The notes beneath the pieces were generated by a model, which was given only the letters and a program-made list of their open reading frames with translations, was not told the DNA's origin and made no database searches. The position numbers and the translations under genes were made by a program. This document shows positions 50,409-59,316 of a stretch of DNA of 64,000 nucleotides, piece by piece. Numbering within the stretch: the first letter of the stretch is position 1; each line of letters begins with the position of its first letter. This DNA is from Schaalia sp. HMT-172 (lineage in GTDB: Bacteria; Actinomycetota; Actinomycetes; Actinomycetales; Actinomycetaceae), in assembly GCF_030644365.1 (NCBI RefSeq), contig NZ_CP130058.1, positions 682,001-746,000 on the forward strand. The letters are read 5' to 3'.

Positions 50409-51700
50409 TGACGAACGCGATCTCCGTTGCGGGCGTGTCCAAGCGTTTCCGCATCTACAAGAACCGTAACCAGTCCCTCAAGGGTGCGTTCCTGCAGCGC
50501 TCGCGCGCCCAGTTCGAGGAGTTCTGGGCCCTCGACGACGTCTCCTTCGACATCCCGCAGGGCAAGACCTTCGGGCTGCTCGGACACAACGGTTCCGGCA
50601 AGTCGACGCTGCTCAAGTGCATCGCGAAGATCCTTACCCCCGACAAGGGCACGATTTCCTCGACGGGCCGCATGGCCGCCATGCTCGAGGTCGGCTCCGG
50701 CTTCCACCCCGAGCTCTCGGGCCGCGAGAACATCTACCTCAACGGCGCGATCCTGGGCATGAGCAAGAAGGAGATCGACTCCAAGCTGGACGCGATCATC
50801 GACTTCTCCGGCGTGGAGCGCTTCATCGACCAGCCGGTGAAGAACTACTCCTCCGGCATGTACGTGCGCTTGGGCTTCTCCGTGTCCATCCACGTCGAGC
50901 CGGACATCCTCCTCGTCGACGAGGTCCTGGCCGTGGGCGACATGGAATTCCAGAACAAATGCATGGACAAGTTCGCCCAGCTCAAGGACCAGGGCCGCAC
51001 GGTCGTCGTCGTCTCTCACGGCCTCGAGCAGATGCGCACCTTCTGCGATCAGGCGGCCTGGCTGGACCACGGCACGCTCGTCGATGTGGGTAACGCCGCC
51101 GAGGTCATCGACACCTACTCCGACGTCGCTCACCACGCCGTCGAGGTCGAGGGCGGGGGGACGCGCTTCGGCAGCGGCGAGGCCATGATCGAGAAGATTG
51201 AGCTCCTGGGCCCCTCCGGTGAGCCCACCTCGCTGGTCAACACGGGGGACGCCGTGCGCCTGCGCCTGCACTACCGGGCGAAAGAGCGCATCACGGCCCC
51301 CGTCTTCGGCGTCTCTATCGACACCCGCGAAGGGATCTTCGTGTGGGGCCTGCACGGCGTCGACGCCTGCTACGTGCCCACCTCCATCGAGCCCGGTACC
51401 GGCCACCTGGACGTCAATATCCCGCGCCTGGCCCTCAACCCAGGCTCCTACACGATTTCCGCGGCCATCCAAAACCACGACATGACCAGCGTTATCGACG
51501 CCCTTCAAAAGGCGCGCCGCTTCGATGTCCTGCCCGGCCCCGGCATGGAATCCGGCGGCATCATCACCCTCGGGGCGTCCTTCTCGGGACTGTCCCCCGA
51601 GCGGCCGATGCGTGACATCGCTCGGCGCGGCGCCGCCGACTTCCAGCGTCTGGCCCGCATGCAGGCGCAACAGGCGGACGCGCTCGGCGCCGAGGACTGA
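50408..51700 (+). CDS. wzt: Polysaccharide ABC exporter ATPase with C-terminal glycan-binding domain (Wzt)
   Basis: A 430-residue protein. The ATPase domain (1-250) has Walker A GHNGSGKST (59-67), signature YSSGMYVRL (about 148) and Walker B ILLVDEVLAVGD. A C-terminal beta-rich domain (about 265-400) matches Wzt-type carbohydrate-binding domains that recognise the end of the finished polysaccharide. So chain termination is probably marked by a terminal modification. A strong terminator follows. Confidence 0.92.
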   Translation: MTNAISVAGVSKRFRIYKNRNQSLKGAFLQRSRAQFEEFWALDDVSFDIPQGKTFGLLGHNGSGKSTLLKCIAKILTPDKGTISSTGRMAAMLEVGSGFHPELSGRENIYLNGAILGMSKKEIDSKLDAIIDFSGVERFIDQPVKNYSSGMYVRLGFSVSIHVEPDILLVDEVLAVGDMEFQNKCMDKFAQLKDQGRTVVVVSHGLEQMRTFCDQAAWLDHGTLVDVGNAAEVIDTYSDVAHHAVEVEGGGTRFGSGEAMIEKIELLGPSGEPTSLVNTGDAVRLRLHYRAKERITAPVFGVSIDTREGIFVWGLHGVDACYVPTSIEPGTGHLDVNIPRLALNPGSYTISAAIQNHDMTSVIDALQKARRFDVLPGPGMESGGIITLGASFSGLSPERPMRDIARRGAADFQRLARMQAQQADALGAED

Positions 51701-51720
51701 GGAACCCAGGCTGATACGGT

Positions 51721-51756
51721 GGGGCCGGGGCTCATCGAGCCCCGGCCCCCAAACAT
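51721..51756 (+). terminator. Terminator after wzt
   Basis: A perfect 13-bp stem (51721-51733 with 51737-51749) with a 3-base loop is followed by CAAACATTT. Confidence 0.75.
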
Positions 51757-51807
51757 TTCCGCGGGGAGGGTCACCGTCGGATACTGCCTGTTCCGTTGGG
51801 CTGAGCC

Positions 51808-51880
51808 TGTGCGCATGTTGTTCACGCTTTCCTGCCCCGCCTGCCATCTGGTAGGCTGACCCTGTTACAGTGGCGCATCA
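51808..51880 (+). promoter_or_regulatory. Conserved upstream region of cassette B'
   Basis: This is the counterpart of 26104-26175 in reverse orientation. It shares CATCTGGTAGGCTG and GTTACAGTGGCGC upstream of the small helical gene. Confidence 0.5.
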
Positions 51881-51896
51881 ACTCAGAGGAGCAGTC

Positions 51897-52358
51897 ATGG
51901 TCATGATCAACACCGATGACGGGCAAGCTGTCGCCCCCGACATGCAGGTGCACTACGCGAAGTGGAGGAGCTGGGAACAGGCCCTCCGCGAAGATATTGC
52001 CCCGAAACTCGAGGAAGCCGCCCGGCTACTGGATACAAATAGTAAGCTGCAGACCGAGGGGAAGTGGAGCGCCGAATCCGGTCCCAAGGCCTTTGCAGCT
52101 AAGTACGAACAGTACCTCACCGAAGAGGTCGCGGCCCTTAAGGCGATGGCCAAAAATGCCAGAGCGTTCGCTGACAAGATCAGCACAGCGATGGATATGC
52201 TGGTGAAGAATGAGGGCGATGCTGCGGGCTGGTTGGATAAGGAGGCCGCGAAGATTCCCTCGGTGTATATCTCGGATGACAAACAGGCCGCCCTTGACGA
52301 GTTCGCCAAGCACCCTTCCGGGTCGAACCTCGCTAGGTTGAAAAGGTACCGGTACTAG
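51897..52358 (+). CDS. Small helical WXG100/LXG-like protein, cassette B'
   Basis: A 153-residue paralogue of the protein at 25655 with the same GKWSAESGP turn, QYLTEE block and SNLARLKRYRY ending. The N-terminus has an extra stretch of about 15 residues (MVMINTDDGQ). AGAGGAG lies just before ATG 51897; the frame extends to 51870 but without an RBS. The C-terminal YISDD fits the YxxxD pattern of type VII signals, whereas the paralogue has YISKA. Confidence 0.72.
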   Translation: MVMINTDDGQAVAPDMQVHYAKWRSWEQALREDIAPKLEEAARLLDTNSKLQTEGKWSAESGPKAFAAKYEQYLTEEVAALKAMAKNARAFADKISTAMDMLVKNEGDAAGWLDKEAAKIPSVYISDDKQAALDEFAKHPSGSNLARLKRYRY

Positions 52359-53400
52359 CCCGGTGGTTCCGGGGCGTAGCATCCAATCGACGACGAAGGG
52401 GAGGACTCAGGATGATGGCGACAGTGACGGGTGTGTGTCGGCGTGTGGCCCGATGGATGGCAGGCCTGGCTGCGGTGGCGTGCTGTGTGGTGGGGGCGGC
52501 CTTGCCCGCTCAGGCCGATGATGGGCCTGTTCCGGTGCCCTCCACTCCGCCCACGGCGCCGCCCACTACCCCGCTGTTCCCGGGTCGCCCCATCCATATG
52601 AGGGTCGAATTCCATTTCGGCGAGGATCCCGTTCCGGGGCAGCAGGGCAGCCAGCCCACCGCCTACCTGTTGGTGGTGTTCTCAGATTGGGGTAAGGGGC
52701 GGAGTCTGAGCGAGCAGGAGTGCCAGGACCTGGTGTCCACGTTCTGGTCCGGGACTGGCCCTGATTACCAGGTGGAGGCCGCGGTAAAATACGACGATTG
52801 TCAGATCGAAGCGTACTACATGGGTGAGGCGCGTCATGCGTTCTATTCCCTGGATGAGGCTGGGCACATGCAGGTGCGCCCGCCCATGGCCTACCTCAAC
52901 CAGATCGCCACTTCTTTTGACGACCTTCTCTTCGATCGCCTTGACTTTGACGTCACGGGCATGAATAACGCTCACTGCAACGCGAACCCCTCAAATGATA
53001 GACTCAACGTTCTCTTGAACATCACCCACATGTCCACCTGTGTGTGGGATGTCGGTGACGGGGTCACGATGCCGACGACCGATGAGCCGCTCATGGAAGG
53101 CGACGTCGAAGACTACTTCACCACCTACCTTAATGGCACGGTCGGGCCCTTCACCGAGCTTGTCGTACCCGTCAACCCCTTCACTGTGACCCCGGTACCC
53201 ACGACCGATCCGGCCGCCGGTGCCTCGTCCGCCGCGTCGGGCGACCAGTCCCAGAGGGGGGAGTCTTCTTCCACGGGCCTGCTCATCGGCATCGGTGCCG
53301 CCATCGCCGCCCTCCTCCTGGTGGGCGCCGGGGCCCTGGTGGTGGCCCTGCGCCGCAAGAAGTAACAGCGCGGCCACCACGGACCGGCACGCCGCCACGA
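52358..53400 (+). repeat. Tandem duplication unit 1 (~1043 bp)
   Basis: The unit contains the 54-base leader and the membrane-anchored gene. It is repeated directly at 53401-54443. Leaders and signal-peptide codons are nearly identical, while the middle of the ectodomain differs. Confidence 0.75.
52412..53365 (+). CDS. Secreted, membrane-anchored protein, cassette B', copy 1
   Basis: A 317-residue paralogue of the protein at 24651, with signal peptide (to about ALPAQA), Pro/Thr linker, ectodomain with the same Cys pattern, a Ser/Thr-rich stalk and the C-terminal membrane segment ending RRKK. It is separated from the small helical gene by a 53-base leader that is also found before copy 2 and, in diverged form, before the gene at 24651. 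Function unknown; it acts on the outer face of the membrane. Confidence 0.75.
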   Translation: MMATVTGVCRRVARWMAGLAAVACCVVGAALPAQADDGPVPVPSTPPTAPPTTPLFPGRPIHMRVEFHFGEDPVPGQQGSQPTAYLLVVFSDWGKGRSLSEQECQDLVSTFWSGTGPDYQVEAAVKYDDCQIEAYYMGEARHAFYSLDEAGHMQVRPPMAYLNQIATSFDDLLFDRLDFDVTGMNNAHCNANPSNDRLNVLLNITHMSTCVWDVGDGVTMPTTDEPLMEGDVEDYFTTYLNGTVGPFTELVVPVNPFTVTPVPTTDPAAGASSAASGDQSQRGESSSTGLLIGIGAAIAALLLVGAGALVVALRRKK

Positions 53401-53454
53401 GCCCGGCGGTTCCGGGGCGTAGCATCCAATCGACGACGAAGGGGAGGACTCAGG

Positions 53455-54408
53455 ATGATGGCGACAGTGACGGGTGTGTGTCGGCGTGTGGCCCGATGGA
53501 TGGCAGGCCTGGCTGCGGTGGCGTGCTGTGTGGCGGGGGCGGCCTTGCCCGCTCACGCCGATGATGGGCCTGTTCCGGTGCCCTCCACCCCGCCCACGGC
53601 CGCGCCCACTACCCCGATGTTCCCCGGTCGCACCATCCGCATGAGAGCCCGCTTCGAATTCGGTGAGGACATCGTTCCGGGGCAGCAGGGCATCACGCCT
53701 ACCGCCTACCTGACGCTGGTGTTCTCAGAGTGGGGTAACGGGCGGAACCTGACCGAGCAGGAGTGCCAGGACCTGGTGTCCACGTTCTGGTCTGGCACCG
53801 GCCCTGACTACCAGGTGGAGGCCGCTGTAAAATACGACGATTGTCAGATCAAAGCATACTACCTGGGTGAGGCGCGCCATGCGTTCTATTCCCTGGACGA
53901 GTCGGGGCACATGCAGGTGCGCCCGCCCATGGCCTACCTCAACCAGATCGCCACCTCTTTTGACAATGTATATTTCAAGCGCCTTGACTTTGACGTCGTG
54001 GGCATGAATAACGCTTACTGCAACGCGAACCCCTCAAAAGAAGACCTCAACAACCTTGTTGTTCTTAGCCACGCCTCTTCCTGCGTGTGGGACGTAGACG
54101 ACGGGGCCACGATCCCCACGACCGATGAGCCGCTCATGGAAGGCGACGTCGAAGACTACTTCACCGGCAAACTCGCTGGCACGGTCGGGCCTTTCACCGA
54201 CCTTGTCGCACCCGTCAACCCCTTCACCATCACCCCCACGCCCACCACCGACCCGGCCACCGGTGCCTCGTCCGCCGCGTCGGGCGACCAGTCCCAGAGG
54301 GGGGAGTCTTCTTCCACGGGCCTGCTCATCGGCATCGGCGCCGCCATCGCCGCCCTCCTCCTGGTCGGCACAGGCGCCCTGGTCATAGCCCTGCGCCGCA
54401 AGAAGTAA
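53455..54408 (+). CDS. Secreted, membrane-anchored protein, cassette B', copy 2
   Basis: A 317-residue tandem duplicate of the previous gene. The signal peptide and C-terminal anchor are almost the same, while the centre differs: FDNVYFKRLDFDVVGMNN and NLVVLSHASSC replace FDDLLFDRLDFDVTGMNN and VLLNITHMSTC. In places it resembles the distant copy at 24651 more than its neighbour (for example FDNVYF, and SKEDLN), which hints at gene conversion between loci. Confidence 0.75.
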   Translation: MMATVTGVCRRVARWMAGLAAVACCVAGAALPAHADDGPVPVPSTPPTAAPTTPMFPGRTIRMRARFEFGEDIVPGQQGITPTAYLTLVFSEWGNGRNLTEQECQDLVSTFWSGTGPDYQVEAAVKYDDCQIKAYYLGEARHAFYSLDESGHMQVRPPMAYLNQIATSFDNVYFKRLDFDVVGMNNAYCNANPSKEDLNNLVVLSHASSCVWDVDDGATIPTTDEPLMEGDVEDYFTGKLAGTVGPFTDLVAPVNPFTITPTPTTDPATGASSAASGDQSQRGESSSTGLLIGIGAAIAALLLVGTGALVIALRRKK

Positions 54409-54760
54409 CAGCGCGACCACCACTTGCCCGTGCGCAAACGTCCCACATTCGAGGTAGTCAGTCGGGCGATCGCAGGGCTCTCTATCACGCATCAATCCCG
54501 AGATACGCCGAGCAACCACGATGGATCCCCTCCAGGTCGACGAGCAGATACATCGATCTCAACGCTGCCGCGAAGCAGAGCAGCAGGTAGTGGCGAGACA
54601 CCGCCCCAGGTCCTTTGACGATCGCGGGGGTAGCAGTCCGCTCGTCGTCAAGGTTCTTAACTTCTACCCGCAACCCCCGACCAGCACCAGCTCACCCACA
54701 CTCAACTCGGAAGATCCCATACACTTGTAGGAGAACTATCCTCCACCGGTAAGGCATCCC
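54409..54760. other. Spacer before the choline-binding protein gene
   Basis: No gene is seen. It contains the second copy of the 107-bp dispersed repeat (54608-54714), a candidate -10 TACACT at about 54719 and an RBS AAGG at 54751. Confidence 0.45.
54608..54714 (+). repeat. ~107-bp dispersed repeat, copy 2
   Basis: This matches 26188-26294 in the same absolute orientation. Here it lies downstream of cassette B' and upstream of the choline-binding protein gene. Confidence 0.7.
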
Positions 54761-56491
54761 ATGGCAACGACGCCCACCCGCACGCGCCGCGCATCCCTGC
54801 GCGCCCTCACGATGACCCTCGGCCTGTCCCTCGCCCTCATCGCGCTGCCCGCACAGGCGCGCGCCGATGACGGGGGAGAGGCCGCGCCGCAATCCACGCC
54901 AGAGGCATCGACCGCAGCCCAGTCCGCCCCGCAGGCCGCGCCGTCCGACCCACCCAGCCCCGCGACCACGGGCGCGCCCGAGGCCACCGCCCCCAGCGCG
55001 AGCGACCAGGACCGGGGCGCCCAGGCCTCGTCGGTGGCGAACGAACCCCCGACCGTTGGCGCCGCCGACGAGACGGGACAAGGAGCGTGGCTGCGCGACT
55101 CAATCGGCTGGTGGTGGCGCCGCCACGACGGCACCTACCCGGCGGGCAGCTGGGCGCGCATCGCCGGCTCGCGCTACTTCTTCGATCAACGCGGCTACAT
55201 GGCCACCGGATGGCTGCGCGACGGCGGCCACTGGTACTACCTGGCGCCCACCGGGACCCTCATCGGCGGGTGGTTGAAGGACGGGGGAGCGTGGTATTAC
55301 CTCGATCCGAACACGGGCGTCATGGCGACCGGCATGGTGGGCGTGGACGGTACCTGGTACTGCATGGACTCCTCGGGTGCGATGCGCACCGGGTGGGCGC
55401 GTCTGGCCGACGGCTGGCACTACTTCGCCCCCAGCGGCGCCCAGATCGGCGGGTGGCTGAAGGACGGGGGAGCGTGGTACTACCTCGATCCGAACACGGG
55501 CGTCATGGCGACCGGCATGGTGGGCGTGGACGGTACCTGGTACTGCATGGACTCCTCGGGTGCGATGCGTACCGGGTGGGCGCGTCTGGCCGACGGCTGG
55601 CACTACTTCGCCCCCAGCGGCGCCCAGATCGGCGGATGGCTGAAGGACGGGGGAGAGTGGTACTACCTTGACCCCGATAGCGGCATCATGCGCACCACCC
55701 CGCTCGAACTGGGCGGGCGCCGCTACGAGTTCAACGCCTCGGGCGCGTGGCTCGGGTACGAGGCGCCGGCCGGCTACCTCCAGCCCACCGACCACATCAC
55801 CGGGCTCGGAGACCAGACCAACACCCTGACATGGGGCATGAACGGCGTCAAGGTCCGCATCGTGCAGCAGCGCCTCGGCCTGTGGCACGCCACCAAGCTC
55901 GCCAGCGTCGACGCCGCCTTCGTCTCCGCCGTCACAAACTTCCAGCGACGCGCGGGCCTGAGCCCGACCGGAGTCGTCGACCGCGCCACCTGGGACGCCA
56001 TGGACACCGGATACCCCTGGACCGTCGACCAGTACCAGGCCAGCCCGCTGCCCCTGACCGCCACACGCTCAGAGCGCATCGAAGCGCTCATCGGATACGC
56101 GTGGAACCAGACCGGCTCGTCCTACACGTGGGGAGGCGCCGGCCCCTACGACCTCGGATTCGACTGCTCCGGCCTCGTCCTCCAATCCCTGTACGCCGCG
56201 GGTCTCGACCCCCAGCCCATCACCGTCATCAAGCACGGGTGGCCCGACTACCGCACGTCCCAGGAACTCTACGCCTACCCATACTTCCAGCACGTGCCGC
56301 TCGCCCAGCGCCAGCGCGGAGACCTCATCTTCTACAGGAGCGGCGGCGTCGTCACGCACGTGTCCATCTACCTGGGCGACGACATGATCGTCCACACCGA
56401 CTGGATGGGCCGCCCCGCGCGCATGGACCACATCACCGCCAGCTACGGGTGGGCCAACATGACCCCCGACGTCGTGCGTCCCCTCCCGTAG
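54761..56491 (+). CDS. Choline-binding-repeat protein with peptidoglycan-binding and NlpC/P60 domains
   Basis: A 576-residue secreted protein. In order it has a signal peptide (about 1-35), an Ala/Pro/Ser-rich region (to about 95), ten or so choline-binding-type repeats of about 20 residues (about 107-330, e.g. GWLKDGGAWYYLDP), a PG_binding_1-like domain (VKVRIVQQRLG to DRATWDAM, about 365-420) and an NlpC/P60 endopeptidase domain. The NlpC domain has Cys469 in FDCSGL, His533 in THVSIYL and a second His at 545. It should bind phosphocholine on surface glycan and cut peptidoglycan stem peptides. AAGG precedes ATG 54761. It complements the lic genes at 34-39 kb. Confidence 0.9.
   Translation: MATTPTRTRRASLRALTMTLGLSLALIALPAQARADDGGEAAPQSTPEASTAAQSAPQAAPSDPPSPATTGAPEATAPSASDQDRGAQASSVANEPPTVGAADETGQGAWLRDSIGWWWRRHDGTYPAGSWARIAGSRYFFDQRGYMATGWLRDGGHWYYLAPTGTLIGGWLKDGGAWYYLDPNTGVMATGMVGVDGTWYCMDSSGAMRTGWARLADGWHYFAPSGAQIGGWLKDGGAWYYLDPNTGVMATGMVGVDGTWYCMDSSGAMRTGWARLADGWHYFAPSGAQIGGWLKDGGEWYYLDPDSGIMRTTPLELGGRRYEFNASGAWLGYEAPAGYLQPTDHITGLGDQTNTLTWGMNGVKVRIVQQRLGLWHATKLASVDAAFVSAVTNFQRRAGLSPTGVVDRATWDAMDTGYPWTVDQYQASPLPLTATRSERIEALIGYAWNQTGSSYTWGGAGPYDLGFDCSGLVLQSLYAAGLDPQPITVIKHGWPDYRTSQELYAYPYFQHVPLAQRQRGDLIFYRSGGVVTHVSIYLGDDMIVHTDWMGRPARMDHITASYGWANMTPDVVRPLP
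55262..55690 (+). repeat. 183-bp tandem repeats inside the choline-binding gene
   Basis: Units start at 55262, 55445 and 55628 (period 183 = 61 codons = three choline-binding repeats). The first two are almost identical in DNA; the third is partial. Unit-number variation between strains is likely. Confidence 0.85.
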
Positions 56492-56506
56492 GGACACCAC
56501 GCAAAC

Positions 56507-56533
56507 GGGTCGGCCCCGAAGCGGGGCCGACCC
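56507..56533. terminator. Bidirectional terminator
   Basis: A perfect 11-bp GC stem (56507-56517 with 56523-56533) with a 5-base loop lies between convergent genes. Confidence 0.7.
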
Positions 56534-56576
56534 GGGGACGAGGGAGGCAGGCTCGCGCTCGCGCCCGACGAATACC

Positions 56577-57623
56577 CTATCCGCGCTTGAAGAGGCGCCG
56601 CGCCGCGCGCGTGGGGGCCGTCGCCGCGCTGCGCAGCGACTCCCCGAGCGTCGGCTTATCCTCCAGCTCCTGACGCAGGGCAGCCACCTCCTCACGCAGC
56701 TCGTGCACCTCTTGATGCAGGGCCTTCATCGTGTTCAGCAGGTTAACGTGGACCAGGTTCAGCGAGGAATGCATCCCGGAATCCACCCGCAAGAGCTCCT
56801 CGCGCGTGCGCCGGTAATACTCCGCGGTGAGCAACGCCTGGCCCAGGTGCGGAGACGACGGATCCTCCGTCGCCAGCATGGCACGCAGGTAACGATCACG
56901 GATATGCAGGTTGTCCCACGTGTGCAGATACGCGTCCGTCACGATCGAATTGCCCAGCGACGGATCCAGCGTGTCACGGTGATGCCAGAAGGCCAAAGGC
57001 CCCTCATCAATGAAACCGACGGGGGAATCCGCGAGCAGACGCAGGTTGAAATCCCAATCCGCCTGCGTCTGCAGGGAACCATCCCAGTGACCCACGCGAT
57101 CGGCGACCTCGCGGCGGATCAGCTGAGAGATCGGCGGCGTGTAGTTCTCCACCATCATGTCCACGAGGGAGAGGCCGTACATGTCCGTCGACAGGACCTC
57201 GCGCTCGATCTCAGTGCAGGTCCCGTCCGCACGCACGCGCTCGCGGATGATCTCGCAGCGCGTCGCGACGCCCCCGGCGTCGGGATGCTCGTCCAGGTAG
57301 GCGACCGTGCGAGCCAGGAATTCCGGGTGCCAGGAATCGTCGTCGTCGTGGACCGCGTAGTAGCGGTTATGCGAAGCCTGCAGGCCGCAGTCGAGGGCAG
57401 CCTCGCGGCCCTTCGACACCGCGTTGGTGACCACCTGAATCTTGGCGCGCAGCTCCGCGTCCTGGGCGTCGACCACCGAGGCGACCTCGGCCTCGTCGCC
57501 GGCGTCGTTGACGATGACGACCTCGTAGTCCGTGAAGGTCTGCGATCCGATCGAGCCCAGGGCTCGGGTGAGCATCGCCGGGCGATTGCGCGTGCGGACG
57601 ACGACGGTGACTGTGGCGCTCAT
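56577..57623 (-). CDS. Glycosyltransferase family 2 with coiled-coil tail
   Basis: A 348-residue GT-A enzyme: VTVVVRTRNRPAMLTRAL, VIVNDAGDEAE, then YAVHDDDDSW (the D-x-D region) and Q-A-D-W-D-F-N-L-R. The C-terminal 60 residues form a likely coiled coil (LHQEVHELREEVAALRQELE), then a basic end. It overlaps the DUF2142 gene by four bases. It is the last gene of a three-gene minus-strand unit. Confidence 0.87.
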   Translation of the reverse strand: MSATVTVVVRTRNRPAMLTRALGSIGSQTFTDYEVVIVNDAGDEAEVASVVDAQDAELRAKIQVVTNAVSKGREAALDCGLQASHNRYYAVHDDDDSWHPEFLARTVAYLDEHPDAGGVATRCEIIRERVRADGTCTEIEREVLSTDMYGLSLVDMMVENYTPPISQLIRREVADRVGHWDGSLQTQADWDFNLRLLADSPVGFIDEGPLAFWHHRDTLDPSLGNSIVTDAYLHTWDNLHIRDRYLRAMLATEDPSSPHLGQALLTAEYYRRTREELLRVDSGMHSSLNLVHVNLLNTMKALHQEVHELREEVAALRQELEDKPTLGESLRSAATAPTRAARRLFKRG

Positions 57624-59233
57624 TCTGTTTCTTCCTTCTCGCGGACGGCGGTGGTGGCGGGCTCAGGCAGAGGCTCCGCAGGCGGCGCGATGGCCGCGTG
57701 GACGGTGGGGGCGTCCGCTTCCTCGGCGTCACGCACCCGCGGGCCGATCAGGTAGGAGCCCGCGATCAGCGCCAGGGTGTATCCGGCCGTCGCGATGATC
57801 CACAAGGTCATCGGGGTGATCGGCGCGCCCGCCCACCACCATTGGATGTTGCCGTTCAGGTTGCCCGGCGCAATCCAACCCAGGTGTGGGATGTACAGGA
57901 GTCCGCTGACGTAGCGAGCGATCGTCGTGTGCATCGCGACGGCATCGACGACGCTCATGAAGAAGACGAAGATCGTCAGCTGCCCCTTCGTGATCGAGGA
58001 GTTCTTACGGCTCGAGGCGAGCCAGATGACCAGCCAGATGCCGAGCAGGGGCAGTGCGTAGCGCGAGTGGTAGCCGCCGAGGTTGGGGAACGTGGGCGGG
58101 GTCGCGATCAGGAGGGGGATGCCGGCCATCGCGCCGAAGACCATGAAGGCGGCCAGGGCCTTGCGCCAGCTCATCGCGCGCGCGCCGAAGAAGATCACCG
58201 CACCCAGAACGAGGAGCCCGATGATCGTCGTGTAGCCGGGCAGGTGGGTATCGCGCCAGCCGGGTCCCGAGTCCAGGCCAACGAATCCGGCGAAGTACTC
58301 GGGCAGGTAGCGGATGTTCATGATCGCGATATCGATGCGCTCGCGCAGGGTCACGGACGCATCAGACTGGGCGATATGTTCGGACTGGCCCGACCCGAGC
58401 ATGCACCACACGCCGATGATGCTCAGGACGGTCGCGATTCCGATCTCGGGCAGGTGACGGCGCGTGGCCGCCAGAATCAGGATTCCCAGGGAGGCAACGA
58501 AGACGTAGAAGGCAGCGTCGCCTCGGGACCCGTAGCACAGCAGCGCCGCGAAGGCGGCCGCGCCGAGGAGAGCCCAGCGTCGCCACCCCTGCGCGTTGAG
58601 GGCCGAGTAGAGGGCCGCGCCGTAGCAGAACACGCCGGTGATCGCCCACGACGAGGGGTTGTTGGAGGCAATAAAGTACAGGCCGATCGGCGTCCACGAC
58701 ACCAGGGCTGCTAAGAGCACGCTGAAACGCACGGACCGGCGCGACAGGGCAGCGATCGCCCCCATGAGGATGATGGCGATCCCGGCGTTGATGGCACGCA
58801 TGACCCACACCGAGTGCTCGACGTTGTGTCCGGTGAAGAGATGGTGGAACTGGTAGAAGCCGTAGGGGTATTGACCGTCGTTGTAGCGGTCTGTCGGAAA
58901 CATGGTGTCGTCCGAATACTCGTAGATGCAGGCGTGCGACTTGTCAGCCTTGAATGCTTCGCACGGCGCATGCGACGTGGTCACGGGTGCCATGACGTAC
59001 AGATTGCCGTCGATCGTGGTCGTCGCGCACGAGGAGGTGGCGGGGCGCGGACACCACGAGGAGACCAGGTGGTAGTCGTCGTCGGGGGAAGCACCCGGGG
59101 GCGAGGCGAAGACCCATCCCGCGCTGACGGCGAGGACGCCGAGCACGACGATGATGAGGGCGAGCGGTCGGGCCGCCGAGGCGACGAAACGATCCCGCAG
59201 GGGAGCAAGGTGGTCGGCGAGCGCGCGTGCCAT
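57620..59233 (-). CDS. DUF2142 polytopic membrane protein, copy 2
   Basis: A 537-residue paralogue of the protein at 39133, with about 11 membrane segments and the same first loop pattern (FASPPGASPDDDYHLVSSWC, then T-S-S-C). The acidic triplet D-D-D follows the first membrane segment as in GT-C enzymes. ATG 59233 is chosen over TTG 59245; neither has a clear RBS. It is coupled to the GT2 gene by ATGA. Confidence 0.8.
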   Translation of the reverse strand: MARALADHLAPLRDRFVASAARPLALIIVVLGVLAVSAGWVFASPPGASPDDDYHLVSSWCPRPATSSCATTTIDGNLYVMAPVTTSHAPCEAFKADKSHACIYEYSDDTMFPTDRYNDGQYPYGFYQFHHLFTGHNVEHSVWVMRAINAGIAIILMGAIAALSRRSVRFSVLLAALVSWTPIGLYFIASNNPSSWAITGVFCYGAALYSALNAQGWRRWALLGAAAFAALLCYGSRGDAAFYVFVASLGILILAATRRHLPEIGIATVLSIIGVWCMLGSGQSEHIAQSDASVTLRERIDIAIMNIRYLPEYFAGFVGLDSGPGWRDTHLPGYTTIIGLLVLGAVIFFGARAMSWRKALAAFMVFGAMAGIPLLIATPPTFPNLGGYHSRYALPLLGIWLVIWLASSRKNSSITKGQLTIFVFFMSVVDAVAMHTTIARYVSGLLYIPHLGWIAPGNLNGNIQWWWAGAPITPMTLWIIATAGYTLALIAGSYLIGPRVRDAEEADAPTVHAAIAPPAEPLPEPATTAVREKEETE

Positions 59234-59316
59234 GGAGTGAACCAATCTGTTTCGGACGGATACCCATAATTTACACGAGTCGCCGCCACTTCGGCCGCCG
59301 TGAGGCCGTGGTCGGG

